Shown here: in pieces, positions 1-5,975 of the stretch
How positions within the stretch are numbered: position 1 is the first letter of the stretch
Layout of the letters: every line of letters begins with the position of its first letter
Source of the DNA: Cellulomonadaceae bacterium
GTDB taxonomy: Bacteria; Actinomycetota; Actinomycetes; Actinomycetales; Cellulomonadaceae
NCBI GenBank assembly: GCA_031283115.1
Contig: JAITCK010000216.1
Coordinates: forward strand, 1-5,975
DNA: 5,975 nt
Reading direction: 5' to 3'
Program-made: the position numbers and the translations under genes
The notes under the pieces: generated by a model
The model's database searches: none
What the model was told of the DNA's origin: nothing
Seen by the model: only the letters and a program-made list of their open reading frames with translations

Positions 1-66
1 GACAGGCTGACTGACCGACCTGACAGGCGGGCGTTTCCACCTCTTACACAGGGCCAGCCGACTCTG
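1..66. other. Short non-coding left edge, downstream of the antiporter gene
   Basis: No coding frame with support lies here. The first 30 bases carry loosely repeated CTGAC/GACAGG motifs (GACAGG at 1-6, TGACAGGC at 22-29), too short and irregular to be called a repeat element. The right part contributes one arm of a small GC-rich hairpin that spans the antiporter stop codon. The neighbouring gene to the left is outside the window. Confidence 0.5.
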
Positions 67-79
67 CTAGTGGCTGGCC
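52..79 (-). terminator. Possible terminator hairpin over the antiporter stop codon
   Basis: GGCCAGCC (52-59) and GGCTGGCC (72-79) form a perfect 8-bp GC-rich stem with a 12-base loop that contains the antiporter TAG stop (67-69). On the minus strand the stem is followed by CTGTGTAAGAGG, without a U-tract, so it is not a classic intrinsic terminator. Actinobacterial terminators often lack U-tails, so a termination or 3'-end stabilising role is possible. The right arm is also the end of the coding sequence, so part of the symmetry may be chance. Confidence 0.35.
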
Positions 80-1869
80 GTGCCGGCAGTTTTCATCTCT
101 AAGGTGATTTGGGCGGCATCAAGCACACCCAGACTGCGTTCAAGGAAACGGGCATCGTGAACGCCCTCCTTGCGGGCCACCAGCAGGGCCTTACGCTGCA
201 CCTCAATGAGCCGCATCTGTAGTTCACGGTACTGCTCCAGTTGAGGTTCGGTTTCATCTTCGACAGCCTCATCGGACAGGCTTTCGCTGGCAAAGTCGAT
301 TTGCACCCGTTTGACGACGGTAGGGTCGTAAATCTCCCCGTCGCGGCGGCGCAACTTAGGGTTGTCGATGAGGGTATGCCCGGCAGCATCCATGACAGCC
401 CGCACGGCCCGCATCTCCTCCGGCGACACAGCCCCCTGACCCATGATGCCCAGCCGCCGCATCACCCAGGGCATGGTGCCGCCCTGAACGAGCAAGGTTC
501 CCCCCGCCACCCCAAAAGCCACCAGCACGAGAAAAGACCGGTGAATGATGGTGGTGGGCAGGGTGAGGGCGGCAGCCAGGGTGACTACCCCGCGCATCCC
601 CGCCCACACGATGAGAGCCCCTTCCCGCCTGCCCAGCGGTTTAGCCACCAGATAGTCGATGTCGGCGGCCCGCCGCACCAACATGGTGCGAAACTTTTTG
701 ACCCGTGCCGTGGAGACGGTGCCCACGCGCGGCTCATCACCCCAGGGTGGCCGTTGATTCCAGCCAGGTTTGGGCGGGAAGGTCATGGTCTCGTTGTTGC
801 CTTCCACAGCCAGGCGGGCATCCAGTCTGGTTTGTACTTGGGTGAACCGTTCCCGGTTGACGGCCTTCTTTTCGGCGGTCATCCGCAGTTTATAGAGTAG
901 GGGTGCCACAAAAAGTGCCCGCACTGCCAACACGATGACCCCGGCCAGGGCTGCCACACCTACAGCGTGCCAGAGGCTGCCATGTTCGGAAACCACGTCT
1001 TTGACCAGCGTTGACGCCTCCAAGCCCATGAGTAGAAAGAGCCCGCCTTCGAGCAAGGTTTCTGCCGTATGCCAGTTGGAGTAGTCAAACATGCGGTCTT
1101 GCGGGGTGAGATGTTTGGCCGCCCCATGCCCGGTCACTAGGCCTGCAACAACTACCGCCACCAGACCGGAAGCCCCCAGCCGTTCAGCAGGCAGGTAGGC
1201 CACAAAGGGCACAATAAAACTCACGGCCGTGGTCAAGGCGGACGAGTCGATCTTTTTCCGCGCCCACAAACCCACCGAACCGACAGCAAAACCGACGAGC
1301 ACGGCGCCGATAACAGCCCAGATAAAGTCGGCAACAATGTGGCCAAAGGACACGGTTGCTGCCGTCGCTGCGATAGCCGACCGGAGCAACACCAGGGCCG
1401 ACGCATCGTTGAGCAGACCTTCACCCTCCAGCACGGTGACTACGCGGGGTGGTGCCCCCAACCGTTTAGTGATGGACGTGGCCACGGCGTCTGTGGGGCT
1501 GAGGATAGCGCCCAAGGCGATGCCGCCCGCCAAACCCAACTGTGGCAGCAGGGCGCTAAAGACGAAGCCCAGCACCACTGACGTGATGATGACCAGCACT
1601 ACCGCCAGGGTGCCGATGGCAGCAAAATCGCGTCTGAAATCCATGGTGGGCAGGCTAACGGCGGTCGAATACAGGAGCGGTGGCAGTACGCCCGCAAGAA
1701 TCCACTCCGGTTCAATCTCGATGGTGGGCATCCCGGGAATGAAACTGATGCCTGCCCCCAGCAGCACCAGCATGAGGGGGGCGGCAACACTGTGACGGCC
1801 TTGCGTTGATGCGGCGCTCACCCCAACGATGGCGATCACGCCCAGCAGCACCACCACCAGGAAATCCAT
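67..1869 (-). CDS. CPA1-family Na+/H+ antiporter (bacterial NhaP/YjcE-like form)
   Basis: This integral membrane protein is predicted to exchange cytoplasmic Na+ (possibly K+ or Li+) for external H+, serving pH and salt homeostasis. Numbering from the chosen ATG gives 600 residues. About 12-13 hydrophobic segments run from residue 2 to about 325 and resume at 418-470. Family signatures seen are LSPTDAVA (123-130, D127), the ion-binding EGEGLLNDASALV segment (148-160, with the N154-D155 pair) and GMRGVVTLAAAL (424-435, R426). A hydrophilic, proline-containing stretch (about 328-415) separates the last two membrane blocks. A charged, probably helical cytoplasmic tail covers 475-600, typical of the bacterial CPA1 form. 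The start at 1869 has GGGGAGG (1879-1885) with 9-base spacing. The frame also extends to ATG 1887 and TTG 1929, but these lack comparable sites and would add a non-hydrophobic, Arg/Lys-containing leader. It is divergent from rlmC and alone on its strand here. The family call is firm; ion specificity cannot be read from sequence. Confidence 0.93.
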   Translation of the reverse strand: MDFLVVVLLGVIAIVGVSAASTQGRHSVAAPLMLVLLGAGISFIPGMPTIEIEPEWILAGVLPPLLYSTAVSLPTMDFRRDFAAIGTLAVVLVIITSVVLGFVFSALLPQLGLAGGIALGAILSPTDAVATSITKRLGAPPRVVTVLEGEGLLNDASALVLLRSAIAATAATVSFGHIVADFIWAVIGAVLVGFAVGSVGLWARKKIDSSALTTAVSFIVPFVAYLPAERLGASGLVAVVVAGLVTGHGAAKHLTPQDRMFDYSNWHTAETLLEGGLFLLMGLEASTLVKDVVSEHGSLWHAVGVAALAGVIVLAVRALFVAPLLYKLRMTAEKKAVNRERFTQVQTRLDARLAVEGNNETMTFPPKPGWNQRPPWGDEPRVGTVSTARVKKFRTMLVRRAADIDYLVAKPLGRREGALIVWAGMRGVVTLAAALTLPTTIIHRSFLVLVAFGVAGGTLLVQGGTMPWVMRRLGIMGQGAVSPEEMRAVRAVMDAAGHTLIDNPKLRRRDGEIYDPTVVKRVQIDFASESLSDEAVEDETEPQLEQYRELQMRLIEVQRKALLVARKEGVHDARFLERSLGVLDAAQITLEMKTAGTASH

Positions 1870-1878
1870 AAGGGTTAT

Positions 1879-1885
1879 CCTCCCC
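1879..1885 (-). promoter_or_regulatory. Ribosome binding site that decides the antiporter start
   Basis: On the minus strand this reads GGGGAGG, a strong match to the 16S anti-SD, 9 bases before ATG at 1869-1867. It lies inside the first codons of the longer frame starting at ATG 1887, which argues for the shorter protein. Confidence 0.75.
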
Positions 1886-1942
1886 ATTTTTTCGCCTGCG
1901 CGCCTGGGGATGGCAGATGAGGTGCACAAACATGCAGGGGCA

Positions 1943-1948
1943 GGGGAG
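1943..1948 (+). promoter_or_regulatory. Ribosome binding site that decides the rlmC start
   Basis: GGGGAG lies 10 bases before GTG at 1959. That start places the first iron-sulfur cysteine at residue 3, as in E. coli RlmC. Upstream in-frame ATGs at 1917 and 1932 lack an SD of this quality, and this SD would fall inside their coding sequence. Confidence 0.7.
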
Positions 1949-1958
1949 AATCTATCTC

Positions 1959-3110
1959 GTGCAGTGCAGTCACTTCGCCGATAGGTCTTGCCTTTCCTGC
2001 GGGTGGATTTACCGCTCTTACGACGACCAGCTCATGGCAAAGATGCAGCAGGCACGGGGTTTTGTGCCGGGCGATTTTCCCTGGCTACCCCCCATTCAAC
2101 CGCCGGAAACAGCCTTTCGTAACAAGGCGAAAATGGTGGTCACCGGCACTGTCGACCATCCAGTGCTGGGTTTGACTACAGGTGATCTCACAGACTGCCC
2201 CCTCTACCCGCCTGCCCTGGCGGCCACGTTTGAGCCGATCCGCCAGTTCATCACCCGGGCCGCTATCGTCCCCTACGATCTCACGCCGGCACCTGGCCGG
2301 GTCAGCCCGCAGGCGGCGGCTGGGCGCGGCGAACTCAAATACGTCATCGTCACCCTTTCCCCCGACGACGAGTTGATGGTGCGGCTGGTTGTCCGCTCGC
2401 AAGAATCAGTGGGCAGGGTTCGTAAACATCTGCCCTGGCTGGCCTCACACCTGCCAGGCTTGGCCGTGTTCAGCATCAACATTCAGCCTGAACACAAGGC
2501 CATTCTTGAAGGTGACCGCGAGATTATTCTCACCGACCGGTCCACTTTGCCCATGCGGTTAGAGGGCGGAACCTTGCATTTGCGGCCGCAAAGTTTCTTC
2601 CAAACAAACACGATCATCGCGCAAGCCTTGTACGGGCAGGCCAGGCAGTGGATTGACGACGTAGCCCCGGCAAGCGTATGGGACTTGTATTGCGGGGTGG
2701 GTGGTTTTGCCCTGCTTGCTGCCGCCGCGCCAGGCAGGCAGGTGACAGGGGTGGAGATCAGCCGGGAGGCTATCGCCAGCGCCCAGCAGACTGTCGCTGA
2801 CCTGCCGCAGCCAGGCCAGGTTACTTTTATTGCCGACGATGCGACTGCCTATGCCCTGGCTGCAAGTCCGCAGCAGGCTCCCGACCTGGTGATTGTCAAT
2901 CCGCCGCGGCGTGGCATCGGGCCTCAACTGTGCGGTTGGTTAGAGCAGACGGCAACCGTCACGCATGTGCTCTATTCCAGTTGCAATGCTCAAAGCCTGG
3001 CCGCAGACCTAGCGCTGATGCCGTCGCTGCGCCCGCGCCTAGCCCGCCTGCTCGACATGTTCCCTCACACGCCCCACTACGAAACCCTCATCCTCGTGGA
3101 GCGCATGTAG
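1959..3110 (+). CDS. rlmC: 23S rRNA (uracil-747-C5)-methyltransferase RlmC (RumB)
   Basis: The enzyme transfers a methyl group from S-adenosylmethionine to C5 of U747 in 23S rRNA and carries a [4Fe-4S] cluster. With the GTG start at 1959 it has 383 residues, close to the roughly 375 of E. coli RlmC. The cluster cysteines appear as C3, C11, C14 and C80 (MQC..., CLSC, DCPLYP). FRNKAKMVV (53-61), GELKY (124-128) and LRPQSFFQTN (208-217) match RlmC closely. The Rossmann SAM-binding motif is WDLYCGVGGF (241-250), followed by NPPRRGIG (314-321). The catalytic nucleophile is C342 in SSCNAQ, and E375 in HYETL is the expected general base. Strong similarity to RlmC rather than RlmD or TrmA comes from the short N-terminus without a TRAM domain and from the DMFPHTPHYE end. 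The longer frame from ATG 1917 would add 14 residues without counterpart in the family. The gene is divergent from the antiporter gene and convergent with ppc, so it is probably monocistronic. Confidence 0.95.
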   Translation: MQCSHFADRSCLSCGWIYRSYDDQLMAKMQQARGFVPGDFPWLPPIQPPETAFRNKAKMVVTGTVDHPVLGLTTGDLTDCPLYPPALAATFEPIRQFITRAAIVPYDLTPAPGRVSPQAAAGRGELKYVIVTLSPDDELMVRLVVRSQESVGRVRKHLPWLASHLPGLAVFSINIQPEHKAILEGDREIILTDRSTLPMRLEGGTLHLRPQSFFQTNTIIAQALYGQARQWIDDVAPASVWDLYCGVGGFALLAAAAPGRQVTGVEISREAIASAQQTVADLPQPGQVTFIADDATAYALAASPQQAPDLVIVNPPRRGIGPQLCGWLEQTATVTHVLYSSCNAQSLAADLALMPSLRPRLARLLDMFPHTPHYETLILVERM

Positions 3111-3114
3111 GTGA

Positions 3115-3191
3115 AGTGAAAACTGGGTGCTGGCGTTCTTTTTGCAAACCGTTCACGAGGGGCGAGAAGAGCACCAGCACCCCAGTTCACT
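3115..3191. terminator. Long convergent hairpin, probable bidirectional terminator of rlmC and ppc
   Basis: Arms at 3115-3133 (core ACTGGGTGCTGG) and 3174-3191 (core CCAGCACCCCAGT) pair almost completely, apart from a two-base bulge on the left and one extra C at 3180. After one mismatch (3134/3173) the stem continues inward: 3135-3145 pairs with 3162-3172, including three G.U pairs in plus-strand RNA. The total is about 28 pairs with a 16-base loop. In ppc mRNA the core stem is followed by TTTTCACTT, a modest U-tract. In rlmC mRNA the stem is followed by GAAACTTCTTTA, a weaker one. The position exactly between two converging stop codons supports a shared terminator. Confidence 0.65.
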
Positions 3192-3200
3192 GAAACTTCT

Positions 3201-5975
3201 TTATCCGGTGTTTTGAAGGCCGGCAGCCACGCCGTTGACGGTGAGGAGCAGCAGTTGCTGCCAGGCTTCTTTGGCGGCGTCTGCGGCAGCCACTTGGGCG
3301 GCTTCCGCTGCGATGACGGCCTCTGCGTTACTGGCGTCGTCGTCGGCGTCAAAACTGTGGCTGGCAGTGCTGGCGAGTACGGGTGTCGGCTTGCGCAGGG
3401 CCCGCAGGGCGCGGACTTGCAGCAAGGACAGAGCATCAATGTAGGGGGCGCGCAGTTGGACGGCCCGGCCGAGCACCCGGCGGGCTTCCAGGGGCCATTC
3501 TTCGCCGGTGACCCGCAAAATCCAGTCGCGGGTGAGGTCGAGTTCGTCCAGCACCTGCTGGGCCAGGTCGTCACGGTCGCCTAGGGCCAGATACATTTCG
3601 GCGATGCGGCGGTCTGTTTTGGCGATGGACATTTCCACGTTGTCGATCATCGTGTTGAACAGGGGCCATTCGTGGAAGGCCTGCTGCAGCAGGGTCAGGC
3701 CGTCTTCACGGGATTCAGCGAAGGCACGCAGGGCAGAACCAAGGCCATACCAGCCGGCCAGGTTGATGCGGGCCTGGCTCCATGAGAACACCCAGGGGAT
3801 TGCGCGCAGGTCGTCCAGGGAGTTGACGGACAGTCCACGCTTGGACGGGCGAGACCCTAACCCCAGCAGGCCGATCTCTTCCAGGGGTGTGACCTGCGCA
3901 AACCAGGGGGCGAACCCGTCGGATTGCACCAGGGAGTGGAAGCGGTCACGGGAGGCGGCGTCCAGCACGGAGGCCATGTCAGCGAACCGCTGCGTGGTTT
4001 CGGTGTTGTGGTGTTCAACGGACGGCGCGCCAGCCAGCAGCATGGCTGCCGCTACTTGTTCGATGTGGCGGGCAGCGATAACCGGGTCGCCGTAGCGGGC
4101 CAGAATAACTTCGCCTTGCTCGGTCAGTTTGAAGCGGCCATCGACCGAGTGGGCGGGCTGGGCCAGCAGGGCACGGTTGGCGGGGCCGCCGCCGCGGCCC
4201 AGTGAGCCGCCGCGACCGTGGAAGAGGGTGAGGGTGATGTTGTTGCGGGCCGCCCACTCGGTGATGCGGGCTTGGGCCTTGTGCAAGGCCAGGGTGGCGG
4301 CTACGGGGCCAACATCTTTGGAGGAGTCGGAGTAACCCAGCATCACTTCGACGCGGCGTTCGTTGGCTTCCAGGCGGGCTTGCACCTGCGGGAAGGTCAG
4401 CATAGCGTCGAGAATGTCGACGGCCCCTTCAAGGTCGGCGAAGGTTTCAAAGAGGGGGATAGCGTCAATGATGGGGCGTTCGTCCGGGTCGGGGAAGGCC
4501 AGTTCGCTCAGGCGGTAGACGGCTTCAAGATGTTCGGCAGCCTGCGTGAAGGACACGATGAAACGGCGGGCAGCCCGCACGCCGTAGCGGCGTTGCACTG
4601 ACCCTAAAGCGCGGAAGGTGTCGAGCACTTCTACGGTGCTTTCAGACAGGCTGCGGGAGTTGACTCCCTTGTCAGCAATTTCAGCGAGAGCCTCAGCGTG
4701 AACTTGTGAATGTTGACGCATTTCCAGTTCAGCTAGGTGGAAGCCGAAGGTTTGTACCTGCCAGATGAGCCGCTGCAAGTGCCCGTAGGCGGTGCGGGGG
4801 GCTCCGGCAGCCACCAGGGAGTCTTGGACGATGCGTAGGTCTGCTTCCAGGCGTTCGGCGTTGGGGTAGGCCAGGTCGGCGTCGCGGCGGGCTGTCGCGG
4901 CAATCCGTTCGGCGATGACCAGCAGCACGGTGCGGTGGGCTTCGCGCGGGGATTCATCCAGGGCAGCCTTAGCGACGGGGGCTGACAGGCTACGCAACTT
5001 CACCCATAAGGCTTCCAGGGCTTCTGACGGGGGAGTGTCTACGTCTGAGACAGTGATTTTGCGGGCAATGTATTCGGCTTCACGGTGCAGGGCCGTCAAC
5101 ACATGCTGGCTGGCCATCGACGCGGCCTGGCGGGTGACTTCAGCGGTGACGAAGGGGTTTCCGTCGCGGTCTCCGCCAATCCATGAACCCAAGCGCACAA
5201 AAGGTTGGGCCAGGGGCGTGGTGTGGCCTGCCGTGTCCCCTAGCAGCCAGTCGTCTAGGCGACGGTACACGTCAGTGAAGGTGGTGAACAGGGTGGTGTC
5301 AAAAACACTGATAGCGGTTTTGACCTCGTCGATGACGGTGGGTTTTTCTACCCGCAGGGGGGCGGTACGCCACAGAATGTCGATTTCTGCCAGCAGGTGG
5401 CGTTCCAGTTCGATGCCTGCCGTGCCAGCCGGTTGGAGGGTGTCACGGTCAGAAAGCAGGTCTGAGATGCGGCGGATAGCCCGGCTGACGGCCCGGCGGC
5501 GGGCCTCTGTGGGGTGGGCGGTGAGAACGGGACGGAACTCCATCTCAGTGACGCGGAGCAAGGCTTCCTCGCGGCCTACCTCGTTGGACAGTTGCGTGAA
5601 GGCGTTGGGGATGGATTCGTCAACGACAGGGTCGGCTTCGAGTACGTCGTGGCCGGACAGGCGCAACATGCGCACGCGGTGGAACTCTTCGGCCAGGTTG
5701 GCCAGGTGGAAGTAGGCGGTGAAGGCGCGGGCTACCTGGTCGGCGCGTTCGACGGTGAAACTATCGACAAGGGCGGTGGCGGCTTCGAGGGCAGCAGTAT
5801 CGTGGCTGCCGTAGGCGCGGATGGTGAGTTCGCGGAGGCGTTCAACGTCGGCGAGGAGTTCTTGGCCGCCGGATTCTTTGAGGATGACGCCGAGTAGGCG
5901 GCCCAGCAGTCGAATGTCGTCGCGCAGGGAGTCGGGCACTTCGTAGCGGGCAACAACACGCTCGACAGCCACAGG
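3201..5975 (-). CDS. ppc: Phosphoenolpyruvate carboxylase (start uncertain at window edge)
   Basis: This cytoplasmic enzyme makes oxaloacetate and phosphate from phosphoenolpyruvate and bicarbonate using Mg2+ or Mn2+, an anaplerotic step feeding the TCA cycle and aspartate-family amino acids. Numbering from GTG at 5972 gives 923 residues, near the usual bacterial length of about 880-970. Motifs in order are VLTAHPTEARRR (149-160, catalytic H153), GSWIGGDRDGNPFVTAE (262-278), FGFHLAELEMRQHS (409-422), PLFET (506-510), MLGYSDSSKDVG (544-555), FHGRGGSLGRGG (584-595, R587 and R593), LTEQGEVI (616-623), GSRPSKR (706-712) and LRAIPWVFSWSQ (722-733). It ends in QNTG. Counterparts of the E. coli aspartate-inhibition residues seem present: R593, K785 in IAKTD, R841 in QLRAP and N921. 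Aspartate/malate feedback inhibition is therefore likely. A roughly 43-residue Ala/Asp-rich stretch (861-903) precedes the last helix. The frame stays open to the edge, so GTG 5972 may not be the true start, though only a few N-terminal residues can be missing because LRDDIRLLG (16-24) aligns near the start of actinobacterial homologues. Confidence 0.96.
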   Translation of the reverse strand, partial: PVAVERVVARYEVPDSLRDDIRLLGRLLGVILKESGGQELLADVERLRELTIRAYGSHDTAALEAATALVDSFTVERADQVARAFTAYFHLANLAEEFHRVRMLRLSGHDVLEADPVVDESIPNAFTQLSNEVGREEALLRVTEMEFRPVLTAHPTEARRRAVSRAIRRISDLLSDRDTLQPAGTAGIELERHLLAEIDILWRTAPLRVEKPTVIDEVKTAISVFDTTLFTTFTDVYRRLDDWLLGDTAGHTTPLAQPFVRLGSWIGGDRDGNPFVTAEVTRQAASMASQHVLTALHREAEYIARKITVSDVDTPPSEALEALWVKLRSLSAPVAKAALDESPREAHRTVLLVIAERIAATARRDADLAYPNAERLEADLRIVQDSLVAAGAPRTAYGHLQRLIWQVQTFGFHLAELEMRQHSQVHAEALAEIADKGVNSRSLSESTVEVLDTFRALGSVQRRYGVRAARRFIVSFTQAAEHLEAVYRLSELAFPDPDERPIIDAIPLFETFADLEGAVDILDAMLTFPQVQARLEANERRVEVMLGYSDSSKDVGPVAATLALHKAQARITEWAARNNITLTLFHGRGGSLGRGGGPANRALLAQPAHSVDGRFKLTEQGEVILARYGDPVIAARHIEQVAAAMLLAGAPSVEHHNTETTQRFADMASVLDAASRDRFHSLVQSDGFAPWFAQVTPLEEIGLLGLGSRPSKRGLSVNSLDDLRAIPWVFSWSQARINLAGWYGLGSALRAFAESREDGLTLLQQAFHEWPLFNTMIDNVEMSIAKTDRRIAEMYLALGDRDDLAQQVLDELDLTRDWILRVTGEEWPLEARRVLGRAVQLRAPYIDALSLLQVRALRALRKPTPVLASTASHSFDADDDASNAEAVIAAEAAQVAAADAAKEAWQQLLLLTVNGVAAGLQNTG

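Larger units (their letters stand above)
1870..1958. promoter_or_regulatory. Divergent intergenic region between the antiporter gene and rlmC
   Basis: These 89 bases must hold, or lie next to, the promoters of two divergent genes. I see both ribosome binding sites, a run of six T (1887-1892), a direct repeat CGCCTG (1893-1898 and 1901-1906), a GTGCAC palindrome (1922-1927) and two tandem GCAGGG units (1934-1945). No convincing -35/-10 pair is visible on either strand. TAGATT on the minus strand (1949-1954) is a weak -10-like match for the antiporter. The promoters may be non-canonical or lie within the opposing coding sequence. Confidence 0.5.

Noticed and set aside
241..900. A 219-codon open frame on the plus strand inside the antiporter gene
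   Set aside because: The product is rich in His/Pro/Gly with no recognisable domain, as expected from the complementary strand of a membrane protein gene. The antiporter is clearly the real gene.
1229..1795. A 188-codon plus-strand open frame opposite the antiporter N-terminal half
   Set aside because: Low-complexity Ser/Thr/Ala/Pro product with no family resemblance, fully overlapping conserved antiporter helices.
1934..1945. Tandem GCAGGG units just before the rlmC start, as a possible phase-variation repeat
   Set aside because: Only two copies exist, too few for slippage-driven variation. The purine-rich sequence is better explained by the ribosome binding site region.
2559..2927. A 122-codon minus-strand open frame inside rlmC
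   Set aside because: It runs opposite the SAM-binding domain of RlmC, shows no domain, and has no independent promoter or terminator.
4183..4200. Perfect GC hairpin GGGCCGC/GCGGCCC inside ppc
   Set aside because: It is explained by Gly and Arg codons of the conserved GRGGGPAN segment and sits mid-gene, so no regulatory role is supported.
4915..5715. A 266-codon open frame on the plus strand, antisense to ppc
   Set aside because: It lies wholly inside the strongly conserved ppc gene. Its Ser/Arg-rich composition is typical of antisense reading of G+C-rich coding DNA, and no domain or convincing RBS was seen.

Overview
The window is an ordinary-looking, G+C-rich (roughly 60% by eye) bacterial chromosomal segment with three large protein-coding genes. 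No RNA gene, mobile element, CRISPR array or phage signal was seen. The phosphoenolpyruvate carboxylase (PEPC) resembles the actinobacterial type more than the enterobacterial one (N-terminal LRDDIRLLG start region, FGFHLAELEMRQHS motif, C-terminus QNTG). GTG starts and frequent G/C in third codon positions fit as well. I infer a moderately high-G+C Actinomycetota host and cannot name a genus.

Layout: bases 1-66 are a short non-coding edge. A CPA1-family Na+/H+ antiporter is on the minus strand at 67-1869, using an ATG start chosen for its strong ribosome binding site. A divergent gap of 89 bases (1870-1958) follows. On the plus strand at 1959-3110 is the 23S rRNA m5U747 methyltransferase RlmC (RumB), with a GTG start chosen by RBS and by the conserved N-terminal cysteine pattern. 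A 90-base convergent gap (3111-3200) holds a long hairpin that probably terminates one or both neighbours. PEPC (ppc) fills the rest on the minus strand, from its stop at 3201 to the right edge; its true start may lie just outside.

The three genes do not form a pathway. The antiporter exchanges cytoplasmic Na+ (or K+) for H+ at the membrane, RlmC modifies 23S rRNA, and PEPC refills oxaloacetate for the TCA cycle and aspartate-family amino acids. Each is on its own transcription unit as far as the window shows. I found no convincing new system. The points worth a second look are the two start-site choices, a hydrophilic insertion in the antiporter, an Ala/Asp-rich insertion before the last helix of PEPC, the convergent hairpin, and a possible SD-masking hairpin in the antiporter leader.
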